This document shows, piece after piece, positions 41,623 to 51,877 of a stretch of DNA of 64,000 nt (its first letter is position 1; every line of letters starts with the position of its first letter). The notes under the pieces were generated by a model. That model worked only from the letters and a program-made list of their open reading frames with translations. It ran no database searches and was not told where the DNA came from. The translations under genes were made by a program, and so were the position numbers. Source of the DNA: Mesorhabditis belari (lineage: Eukaryota > Nematoda > Chromadorea > Rhabditida > Rhabditidae); the NCBI GenBank assembly GCA_958450365.1, contig CAUEEP010000909.1, forward strand, positions 509,501-573,500. Reading direction: 5' to 3'.

Positions 41623-44600
41623 TATAAATTGATCTAATGGATTAAAATTTCTCCTTACCCGGTTCTGAACACTATTTTTGTCGTTAAGGTATTGACGAGC
41701 TTTCTTTGAAATCGAGGTCACTTGTTCTTTGTGGCCGTGTTCGGCAAGAATCGTGATGATCTGAAAACCAATTTCTAATTGCTAATTTGACTATAAAACC
41801 TCCATAAAAAGCCTTGACATGAGTTCTTTTTGAATCCTATTCTCTGGAACGGAAAGAGTCATCGAAAGGCCACGATCTCCCTTTTCACCAGACGAGATAC
41901 ACGAGTTGAATCGTTCAAGAGCCTAAATTGTTTCAATAATTGATGAATGAATGAGACTAAGAAAATTGTAAAATTAGCAAACCTTCTCTCCCAATCCAGC
42001 TGCTGCATAGGCAACTCCCAGATAGAACTCAAAAGTCGGGCTCTCTGTGCAATTTGACTTGAGGAATTCTTGCTCGTAAAGAGTCGTCAGCTTGATCAAG
42101 TCCTGAAATCTGGTAAAATAAAAAAAAAACGGGTTCGAAACCAACTTTGAGCCCCAAATAGTGTTTCTCTATGAAGAGGAGTTTAAAGAGAAGACAGTGA
42201 TTGTTTGTGGGGTAGAAAGCGGTGAGTAAACCCTGAAATTGTTTTAGTACCCTCAACTCTGGAACAGCAATAAAAGCTCATAAGAATTTAATGTACCTGA
42301 GCACAGTTTGCAACAAAATCGTTCAATTCCTTGCCAGATGAGCTTGTTGATGTGAAGGGGAGTCCATCAGAGAAGATATTTGTCAGCCGTTCTTCTTCAT
42401 TGATCCAACTGCCCAAAGAGACGAAAGAGGAGTTGCTAGAAATGGTTTTGATTTTGATCCTAATATATTTATTCTTTTAAAACTTAATCTGTAAAAACTT
42501 TAGATCAAAGTTGTCTGATTGTTTTACCTAATAATGTTCAGTGAAAGTTGTTCATTCAACAACTTGAGGCTTCTTCCCAATGCGTGTGCTTCCCCATAGA
42601 GTTCCAGGCATTGTTTCGACGTTTCAGAAGACCACTAAATTTATTAGGAACAAAAATTCTAAATAGATCCGGGTCAGAGTCGACCATTTTGATCGTTTGA
42701 CTCGCTGAAGGATTAGTCTTATCTTTTGTCATCAATATTGAAATGGTTTAGTTCAGTTTTTGTTTTTCTGTGTTAAAGCAAAACTTGTCAATATGTTTGT
42801 TACTAGGTTCATCAGGCCATTTTGTAAAGATTTCACGTAGCCTGGTCTGGACTCGTACATACTCAATCCAGTCACAATCTCCAATTCTTGCACTGCCATT
42901 TTTTTAGAAAACTTTCACCCAGGCAAATCTGGGGATTAGAAAGTCGAAGAAAAGCTCGCAATCTGTGCCTTCAAAGATAACGACCAGTGATGTCAGTTAT
43001 ATAAAGGAGACTCGTGTAGATAGGGATTGCTTTATTCCGCAGAAACCACTCCCAAAATGAAATCAACTTTGGTTTTTATTGGTGAGTTGAAGATTTGCTC
43101 AACTTTAAAACAAAGCTTTCAGCTCTTGTCGCTGTTGTTCTTGGTGTTGACACATGCTCGAACAATGATGTGAATGGATTGTTGACTTGCTATAGAACTT
43201 ATCTTTCTGGATATGGAATTACGATGAAGGACAAGCTGGTCCACTATTGGGATGTGGGTTTAGAATGAGTGACAGCGCAAGAATGATTATTTAGGAGTTC
43301 CACCAAATCCGAACAGCGATGCTGGATCAGCAAGGACGAGCAGTTCAACCAAAAATTTGCAAGTGAGTTGACGGTTTACCCTATTTTCTCTAATAGTAGT
43401 GCATCCCACTAAGCCGAGTTGATGACTATTTTACGGTTTCCAAGTTTTCACAGAAGCTCAACACTCTAATCCCCCACAAGGTCTCATCTTCAGCTACATT
43501 TTCCGACCCTATATCGATAGGTTCTGATAAGCGGTTTTTCAGATTTTGAAGAATTTAGATGATGCCCAGGATACAATACTATTAGGGAAAATATGGTAGT
43601 TAACAAGCAAAAATGACTGACAAAATCATTGACTTTCATAATTTTAGCCTTGGAAATGCTCTTGGACAATGCACCGGTCAATACTCGTGCCTTTCACAAG
43701 ACACTTTCGTCACAATGGGAGCCAATCAAACGGAGAAACTTCAATGGGCTTTGGATTTGAATCTCACAATCTATCAATGTGGACCCGGATACAACAGTAG
43801 GAAAAGTTTTTCTGGATAATTTAAATCAAAAACTTTAGCTTTGATGGCTGATTTCTATTGCATTCATGCTTGCGCGGAGCACCAGAGTAACACGATCGAT
43901 CAATGCACAACTGATATGAACAATGCTATCAACAATGGGACGGATGCTTGCGTGTAAGTGGGAAAATGCAAAAAACCTAAATATTATCCAAGTGACTATA
44001 AGCAGAAACGTCTTTTTAGTGCCCTCAACCAAATGATCCAATGTGAATCAGCCATCTTTGCCGCTTATTGTGATTACAATGCCGGAGTTTTCCAATGTGG
44101 AGGAGATGTCGCTTTCTTTGTAAGTTAGAGAAAACTAATTGGTGCTCATTTCAATTCTAGAGTGTCAACAATCCGGAGTGCAAGAACAAAATGCTCACAT
44201 GTCCAAATTATCAAATGTTTTAGAAACAGCTTGTAAATAAATATTAATATTAGAATATACCTGTTTTTCTCGGAGTCTCAAGCAGAGAAGTGAGAGATTG
44301 TGAGCGGTAGCCTGGGCACGTCGAACCTGAATTGAATCGATGATTTCACTAGTCCGTTCAGTAAAATTGTGGTCAAAAACAAACATTTCTTCGTAGAATC
44401 GAAACGATCAATCCGCTTGTGAAATGAGAATTGGATGAATTCACATCAAGAGTGGCCATTTCTTCCTTACTTGCAGTCATTTTTTGGATATGTTGTAGAA
44501 TAGTTTGTGCCCCGCTCAATAGTCGCTCAATTTCCAGAGAAGTGAGCCGAGGAAATGGAGGAGAAAGGTATTCGTCATCGATATCTTCCTGAAAACTTCT

Positions 44601-47600
44601 TCTTTGGGTAGTAGAATACGGTTTAGGTTTAGGTTTAGGCTTAGGCTTAGGCTTAGGATAAATGTCGATGTAGCTCATTGGTAGATCGTTCGCCCGGCAA
44701 GCTAGAGATCGCGGGTTCGAATCCCGGCGCCAACCATGTATCGTATTCCCAGCGCCAACACATAAAAGAACCATAAAAGCACGTAAAAGGACCAGTTGGA
44801 CATAAAGTTCAACTCGGTTTTTACATACAACAAGTGCACAGAAAAATTCTGGGTTTTGAAAACTACCTCTTGCGAAGAACAAGCCAATGCCATTTCTGTA
44901 TATTTCACTAAATCATCCATTGATCGAGACCATGCTTTGAAGTCATTCAAAGCGAGATTTTTCAATAAAACTTTCGCCGTTTCTTCAACAATTGTCACAC
45001 TTCCATGTCGAAGCACTCCCCAAAAGTGACAACTAGACGAGGACATCTGAAACAATGCTTAAAAATTCCCTGGAAACTTGTTTTACCTGGAAAATTTTGA
45101 TTGGTGAGTTCATCGATCGCTCCAATTCCGTACATTTGGTGTAGATTTTTCTCAATAACCTGAAATTTTTGATAATTGCTTGTTTCTATCAGATCTTACA
45201 TTAAGAATCCATCTTCTTTCTTCAAACTGCCATCATTGCAAAATTTCTCATCAAATTCCGAGGTCATCGAGTAGTTTTCGACGAATTTCTCCAATTCGAC
45301 CCAAGTTGTTAACGTGGTGCTGTCGTTGTGTTGACCACGGCAAACAATCTAAAATTTAAATCTCTCTTCCGTTTATTGTTAGTTAAAAACAGTTAATCTA
45401 AAGCTCTCACCTGAATCGCTCTCGTCAAAACCTCAAGCGAATGTTGATCCCGATTGAACAAAATTGAGTGAATCTCTTCAAGAGTTGTCTCAGATGGAGA
45501 AATGATTGAGGAAGAAGATGCTGTCTGAAAATTGCTTTCCAATAATCTAGTTGATCAAAGCAACCATGACAGCTCTCCATGGATGAATGAGATCATTTCT
45601 TCTTTGTTCTCTTTCATGATTGATCTCTTCGATGGTGATGTGGAGAAGTCGATATGATGATCGACTGCTTGAATCGTTCCACAATCCCATTACTTTCCAA
45701 TATCCGTCACCCAAGTGTTTGAGATCGGAATCAATGAGTGAGCATTTCTGAAAAGGTTTGTAAAGCTAACGTAAAGCTCATTATAAAATTAATTGTAAAA
45801 GGAAAGCTCATTGTAAACCTTACATTAACAGATTTAAACCAAGTACTGTCAGGAAACTTACAGAAACAAAATGAGGCGCCGAAAAGTAAGCAATCTTCTC
45901 GTATTGTGTACCATTTTCCTTCAACAGCAAGAACTAAAAACTAGTTGCTAAGGAAAAAAACTTTCTGCAACTTACCAAAGTGTTGTTCTTTGTATTGATC
46001 GTCACCATCAGCATCACTTCTCCATTGTGGGCGATAGTTGCCTTCACAGTCACGTTGTTCACTCAACGATTGAATCTTTTGTTTAAAAACTTCTTTACTT
46101 ACAATCATCCGCATTAATTTTACTTATCATTTTATCAAATTCGATCGTTTTCAGTAAGCTTCGGTGCTGAAACACTGAATTTTACGAAAACTTTAGCCAT
46201 ACAACTTCTCCATTCCAAACACGAACACACAAATCTCGATAGATGGCGAAAAATAGAGGACTCTCTCTGAAATTTATTGATAACCAAAATTTACAAAGTA
46301 TGGGTTTTAAAGTAATCTTTTAAGTGTCACCTCTGTTCATTGGCTTGTAGAACGGAGATATCCAAAGCATGATGAGAGTCCTTATCTCGACTGTAACCTG
46401 TCGAAGCCCTTTTCAACAATCGTCGAATCATTCCCGAGCCCTTCAACGTTGTTTCTTCAACTTCTTTGGCTGGAACAGGTTAATCAGTAAAGTTTCTGAA
46501 CCATAGAACTCTACAGGGTTGGGCAAAATTACCCGGACAAGAAACATGTTTGAATGTTATTCGTCAGCCGTTTCATAAGACTCCTATAATTCTTTTTCTA
46601 TCGACTCTTAATTATCCTCAAAAAAAAGTAGCCACACTTTTCCAGCCTTAATGTCGTTTTTTCTCAGGTTTTTCAGAAACCAAAAAAGCGCTGAAAAGGG
46701 GAAAATGAGGCTCCGAACCAGGATCAATTTTACCCGATGCTTTGTGGTTCGAAAGAAAAGACGGCCAACGGATTTTTCTTTTCAGTAATATCCCAATAGG
46801 TTAAGGAATGACATTTATACTATGGAGAATATTATACGATTAAGTTGGCTGGCTGCAAAGTTACAACAAAGAACTCTTGTCCGCGTAGTTTTGCCCAACC
46901 CTGTATAGATCTAACAATTGTACAAACTTTTATCTGTGGGCATATTGATGTGTGTGAGCATCCCTTCAAACGTCACCAAGAGCACTGTTGTCGCGAGAAG
47001 ATTTTGCGCAATCGAAGCTCTAAATTCGAGATTAAGGCCAGTTTGGTATTGCATAATCAAAATTCTTCAGTCTAAGACCTACTTGATCGGATTGCCATGT
47101 GATTGAATTGAATGAACTTCATGATGGAAACACATTTCATCGTTTCCCTCAAAGCATTTCAAGATGGGATCCTGAAAGTTGAATAACTTCGGAATTCTAT
47201 GCGTTAAGGTTTAAAACGTTTTACAATCCTAAAAGCTTACTTTCATGGTCACACTTTTTGGAAGATAGATGTAGAATCGATGAATCGAGATTTGAGTCGG
47301 GACAATCAAAAAGAGAACATCGTTCAGAACTAAAAAGTAAAGGTTTTAAGAATATTTTTCTTTTTAAGGCACTCACCAGTAATCGTAGTTCCAGGTAGAA
47401 TTGGTGCATGTGGAAAGAAGAGGCAAATCGAGAATTGAAGTGAAGATTGCAGAGATCGCTCTTCCAAAAACATTTTTTGTCCCATTCCACGCCTGAATGG
47501 ATAGTTGGCTTTAATTTATCGTAATATTTAATACATCAATTTTAAAGCGAATAATAATTTTACCAAGTGATGAATCGATCATTGAATAAAGATTCATCCG

Positions 47601-48084
47601 GAAATGTGAACACATCTCCGTCGACTGTTACATTCATTGGCACGGGCGATTGAAGGGCTTCTAAAAGGAACTTTTGAGTCAAAATACAATCAAAATATCT
47701 ATATCTACAAAAAAAATTAAACGTCCGTCCGTCTGTCAATAAAAAATCGTCTGTCGTCTTTGCGACAATAAAAATTACGTTAACGTAAAATTACAACGAA
47801 GTGAACTAGAAAACTGAAAATCTGTACTCGGCGGTTTTCGGGGGCGAGGAATCCGAATCTGCAATCAGACTTGTGCTACGTGTCCTCCGTACCTCTAGCT
47901 AGAATATCCGTGTGGCCGCGTACGCTTAGCGCAGCTGGTATTTTTACAAAGTAACATTTGCTTAAGACTTCTTACCATGTTCAATTGTGAGCGTCAAGTT
48001 TGGAATGTAGGCAAAACCATCGGAGAAGAGCAATTCCTCGTCTCGAATGATCGAAACTGTCGTTTGTTCATGAGATGATGTCAT
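41596..48084 (-). CDS. Nup160-like nuclear pore scaffold protein
   Basis: A large multi-exon gene. Probable start ATG 48084 (MTSSHEQTTV). N-terminal exons (beta-propeller part) read IRDEELLFSDGFAYIPNLTL, LFNDRFITW, ASIAQNLLATTVLLVTFEGM and TVKATIAHNGEVMLMV. The middle gives HSLEVLTRAIQIVCRG; LAYTEMALACSSQE-type helices, and TERTSEIIDSIQVRRAQATA (44290-44380). After a long intron the helical C-terminus reads EYVRVQTRLREIFTKWPDEP, SSETSKQCLELYGEAHALGR, INEEERLTNIFSDGLPFT, EFYLGVAYAAAGLGEKALER and IITILAEHGHKEQVTSISKK. This order (propeller, then alpha-solenoid with YLGVAYAAAG..ALERF repeats) fits Nup160 of the Nup107-160 complex. Reading through to 41596 makes the end overlap the TIKI-like gene by 27 bases; a final intron would change this. 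The exact start and the exons near 42780-42960 are uncertain. Confidence 0.7.
42998..43005 (+). promoter_or_regulatory. TATA box of the nested secreted-protein gene
   Basis: TATATAAA, 52 bases upstream of the ATG at 43057, in an intron of the antisense Nup160-like gene. Confidence 0.6.
43057..44223 (+). CDS. Secreted cysteine-rich protein, DUF19 (T20D4.11-like) type
   Basis: ATG at 43057 begins MKSTLVFIALVAVVLGVDTC across a very short first intron: a signal peptide followed by C. Later exons give LLTCYRTYLSGYGITMKDKL, LGQCTGQYSCLSQDTFVTM, ADFYCIHACAEHQSNTIDQC, TTDMNNAINNGTDACVALNQ and CESAIFAAYCDYNAGVFQCG, ending CPNYQMF before TAG 44221. About a dozen cysteines in spaced pairs and the amphipathic helices between them match the nematode-specific DUF19 secreted family (function unknown, often intestinal in C. 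elegans). AATAAA at 44236. It is nested, antisense, in an intron of the Nup160-like gene; a MITE at 43387-43589 sits in one of its introns. Confidence 0.75.
43387..43589. repeat. Short MITE (about 203 bp), copy 2
   Basis: Inverted relative of the element at 19996-20199: right end CAATACTATTAGGG, interior GGTTCTGATAAGCGGTTTT and AGCTACATTTTCCGACC. The left end CTCTAATAGTAGTGC is worn. It lies in an intron of the DUF19-like gene. Confidence 0.8.
44622..44657 (+). repeat. Interstitial telomere-type repeat TTAGG(T/C)
   Basis: Two TTAGGT-type then three to four TTAGGC units in tandem. TTAGGC is the telomere repeat of most nematodes. The array is inside a Nup160-like intron (44592-44865) and abuts a tRNA-like sequence. 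Confidence 0.85.
44664..44737 (+). other. tRNA-like sequence (decayed, GGC anticodon-like)
   Basis: The order is right for a tRNA: acceptor GTCGATG, D arm with TAGCTCATTGGTAGATC, a CCGGCAA anticodon-like loop, and a good T arm GCGGGTTCGAATCCCGG. However, the acceptor has two mismatches, the anticodon stem is mostly unpaired and position 33 is C, not T. It is probably a pseudogene or SINE head; GGC would be alanine. Confidence 0.6.
46514..46903. mobile_element. TA-flanked CAGGGTTGGGCA MITE (390 bp)
   Basis: Ends CAGGGTTGGGCAAAATTACC and, inverted, CAGGGTTGGGCAAAACTACG are flanked by TA (46512-46513, 46904-46905). There is no transposase. It lies in a Nup160-like intron. Confidence 0.85.
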
Positions 48085-49903
48085 TTCTAAAACTGTTAAT
48101 TTAAAAAAAGAATAGATATGCATTTGAAAGGCACATACATGAAAGAAAACATCATCGAAACATTGCATTGGTCTTGGTTACCCGATAGCGCATATACATT
48201 CAATTTAGCAAAGGGTAATTGTCCGAACATGGTAAGAATCGCTCATAAATACAGGGTGACCAGAAATAACCCGTCCTAATAGTCCGTTCTATGCTCATAT
48301 TTCTGTTATTTGTAGACCAAAACGATTAATTTATTAAATGAAAATTCACATCGTTTTCTGTATATGTTCAAGATTTCATGGCCATAACATGGATAGATAA
48401 TTTTTTATGAACGCTCAAAAATGGCTGGCCAAAAAATAACGAGCCGCAATTAAAATTTGGGATTTTTGAAAAAAAAACTCACAAAATAAATAAATATCGA
48501 CAATAAAGGAATCCCTAAATTTGAGTTGCGGCTCGCGACTCGTTATTTTTTGAGCGTTCGTAAAAAAATTATCTATCGATGTTATGGCCATGAAATCTTG
48601 AACATATACAGAAAACGATGTGAATTTTCCTTTAAAAAAAAGAAATCAATAGTTTGATCTACAAATAACAGAAGTATGAGCCTAGAAAAAAAGAAGGGGT
48701 TATTTCTGGTCACCCTGTAGTTTAGGGGAAATTTGGCAAAATCAATAAAAAAGGGTGATTAGTTCTTTTGCTGACAAAAAAATGTAAAACAAACGAGCTG
48801 CGAGCTTTTCTTGAATAAATTCAAAACAGAAATTTCAATTTTTCGTTCATTCGCGCCATTGGGGGAAAAGAAGAGAGGGAAAAGATGGGGAGAGAAGATG
48901 GGAGATAAAAAGTGCGTTCAACATTTTAATTTTATCGTACACCTTTTTAAATTTATTTTCTAGGAATTTATCAATAAATTACTTTGCAACTTTCTTACAG
49001 CTATCAATTTACAAAAACGAAATCAGTAAAAGTTCACTTGCAAGTTTTGCAAGTCATTCTCAAAGTTTTACCAAAAGGGATAGATGAAGGTAAAATAAGA
49101 GGTGAAAAAGGATCTGGAGAAAGAGCAAAAGAACAAGAAATGAAAAAAGAGTGCAGACATGACAGAGATCTCTCCAATTCTACACCTCTCCCATCTCTGT
49201 CCATTTTTTGCCTCAAGCATTGAACAAACAAGTTTTCTTTGTTATTTTAAATATAAATATTATTGTTGATTCACCTCTTGATAAAAATATGGTTTTTGAA
49301 ACATTTCTTGAAGCATGCATTTTATATTTTTCCATAGTTAATGGAAATTATTATAAATTTCAAGTTTTTTGTATTCACGTTTATTAACCCGTTTATTCAT
49401 TATGCTAAACGGGATCTATTACAAGATAAAAATTAGGAAATGGGGGTGTTTGCAAGCACTTTCCTGGCTTTACCTAACAACTTTTAACTTTTCAAATGTA
49501 GCTATCTGAATCTATGGACAAATAATTATTTGTAACTTTTCATAACATCAAACTTTTGCATGTAACTTTCAACTTTGAGTGAATCCCCTGGAAGCTTCTC
49601 CCATCTTTTCCCCGACTTTTCCTCGACTTTTCCCACCAAAATCTCCAATCCGACCCATCATCACGTTGCCATGTAAACGGTGATGACTTTCAGGGGAGAA
49701 TCTTCTACTAAAAGGGGTGAATCTCTTGGAGTCTGAAAGTAAACACAATCCACGACAAGCTGCCTGGATTGTGGTGCTTTTGGCTACAGCTTTGGTGGAT
49801 ATTTGTAGCTTACTTTCAGAATAATTTAGGTAGAAGACATTCTTCAATACCTGCAAAATGTATTTTCTTGATCATTTCGATCAATCAAATGCTTGTCTTC
49901 ACA
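48085..49903. other. Intergenic DNA upstream of the Nup160-like gene and the RIC-3-like gene
   Basis: It contains the MITE at 48252-48717. Between 48720 and 49700 it is AT-rich; frames at 48984-49223 are low complexity (K/E-rich on one strand, S-rich on the other) and unsupported. Candidate 5' exons of the + gene could be hidden at 49680-49890. Confidence 0.45.
48252..48717. mobile_element. TA-flanked CAGGGTGACCAG MITE, family 1, copy 2
   Basis: Left end CAGGGTGACCAGAAATAACC, right end its inverse (CAGGGTGACCAGAAATAACC), flanked by TA at 48250-48251 and 48718-48719. The inner blocks (ATATTTCTGTTATTTGTAGA, CATCGTTTTCTGTATATGTT) match the copy at 5489-5884. There is no coding capacity. Confidence 0.9.
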
Positions 49904-51877
49904 ATGAAACTTTCAGATATGACAGTAAGGATTCCATTTGGAGAATATTGGGACGTCGTAAAGAGATATGTGATCACATTCGATCTCTCAACGCTGAATG
50001 GACGATTTACTGGTGGTGTCACACAATATACACACGAGAATCCATTGACAGTCATTGGATTTACGCTTTTGGTTAGTTTTCACGCAAATTTAGAAGAATT
50101 TTATAGAATTCTACTGCTTAAATCGATCCGCTATCTTTCCAGGCAGGTGTCTTGATGGGAGCGTTCGCGTTCTTGGCAGCGCAAATCTCTGTGAGAAGAA
50201 ATCGACCAAAGAAATTGACACAAAAGGTGCCAACGATTGATGAAGAGGAAGAAGAAGAATTGAATGAACAAGGTTTGTTCGATATTGTTACTCCCCAACA
50301 TAGAATTGCAAACAAAAAGATAGAAGTTGATTCAATCGCAATAGCTAAATCGCATTCAGATTTCAACATTCCACTACCATTACGTGGTGGGTTTGACACG
50401 AAAATGTTAGCAAGTCTTCGAAAAACGAGAGGATTGATAAGGGTTAGTGTCGTTAGAAATTCACTATTTATCCAATTTTCAGCAGGATGGCGATACTTTG
50501 ATTGAGACAAAGTTCCATTGTTCACTTGAAGGAGAAACTGAAGGTTGGTGAGATTTGCAGAATTCGAATGAGTCGATTTCAGAGCTGCTGAAAGAGGAGA
50601 AGAAAGAAAAGAAGAAAAAGGACAAATCGAAGAAAAATAAGAACAATGAGAAGAAAGAAAATAATGAGAACGGCGAGAAGAATGAGAAGCCGGAGAAGAA
50701 AGTCGCATTCGATAAGGTAAGTAATTAAACTGAACTGGATTTAAACTGAATTTGGTAATGATTTCAGACAGTGATCAACAACGATGAGAAAGATTTCGGC
50801 GATTTGAGCGCATTGGCCAATGAAAATATTCTGGGGACACTTGGTGAATTGCACGGGAAATTGAAAACGGCTGAGATTCGAGCTAAATCGAGACTGATCG
50901 AAAGGGAAATGAGTCAAGAGCAATTGGATGAGGTGGGATAGAATCCAGAATGAGATAGCTAACTCAACCTCAAGTCCAATAACAATACTGATTTGCACAT
51001 AAAGGTTCCAACCTTTGAGTTCTTTCTAACCTTGGAGTTTACGTTAACGAGGGAAAGGCACTAGTAGGATTTGGTCAAATGAAATAAGCCCTAGACCATT
51101 CGACGCAAAATTTCACGCTGATTCCGATACTGCTATCTGTTTTGGCAAAATAGCTTTCTATAAAAAGTTATAAGTGTTTTAAGTTTTAGGGTAAATTTGA
51201 ATAGGGATGTCTTTATAAGAATTCTCTCACAGAATCCGGACGTGAGCTGATGGTATAATGGATAAAACGCTTTCAGACGAAACGAGCCTGGCATTTCTCT
51301 GCTCGAGTTCGATTGCTTTTTGGCCAAACTTTTGTTTCGCGTCTTAATGTTTTAACAACTGAATTTTATCGGATCTGGGTGTCTGGATCTAGGCTCTGGA
51401 TCTGAATCTGGCCCAGATCCGGCCCAGTACACCCAGATCAGATAAAATTCAGGTGCTAAAACATCAGTTATGTGGACATTTTGTATGTAGGCGTTTTATC
51501 CACTATACCATCAACTCACGTGAAAAGTCCGTGAGAGAACCTTTATAAAGGCATCCCTATTCGGCTCCAAATTTTTGCATTTTCACCCTAAAACTTAAAA
51601 CACGTATAACTTTTTATAGAAAGCTATTTTGCAAAAACAGATAGCAGTATCGGAATCAGCGTGAAATTTTGTGCCGAATGGTCTATGACTTATTTCATTT
51701 GACCACAGCCTACTGTAAATGGGGTAAAGCTTAGACAAAGACTTCCCCTTCCAGGAAGCCCGTATCCGAGCTCAACAAATGGAGGCAATCTTCAAGTTGA
51801 TGAAGGCGGATGAGCAAAAATTCGGGATCCACGACAAGGATGAAATGGAAGAACAATTTCGGATGTATTCCCTGTGA
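49904..51877 (+). CDS. Single-pass membrane protein with RIC-3/MXRA7-like C-terminus
   Basis: The most plausible start is MKLSDMTVRIPFGEYWDVVK (49904), although upstream in-frame Met codons (49889, 49769) exist. Exons join to give PLTVIGFTLLAGVLMGAFAF, a membrane helix, then basic RRNRPKKL, an acidic and then a lysine-rich low-complexity region (EEEEEELNEQ; KKEKKKKDKSKKN), a helical segment ALANENILGTLGELHGKLK, and, after a long intron, RAQQMEAIFKLMKADEQKFG with DKDEMEEQFRMYSL to the stop at 51875-51877. The helix, charged linker and C-terminal coiled-coil block (QQ..AIFKLM...KFG....MEEQ..MY) recall RIC-3 or MXRA7, but this is an impression without a database search. RIC-3 would chaperone nicotinic receptors in the ER. 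Confidence 0.55.
51066..51720. repeat. Fold-back element with tRNA-like sequence in both inner halves
   Basis: The left arm (about 51066-51260) and right arm (about 51500-51720) are inverted; shared blocks include ATAGCAGTATCGGAATCAGC and CCTAAAACTTAAAACAC. Inside, TGATGGTATAATGGATAAAAC (A-box-like) and CTCGAGTTCGATTGC (B-box-like) occur on the left and their complement on the right. The element fills the last intron of the RIC-3-like gene. Confidence 0.75.

Noticed and set aside
46845..47106. + strand frames here.
   Set aside because: The - strand carries a better frame (IAQNLLATTVLLVTFEG) that fits the Nup160-like protein.
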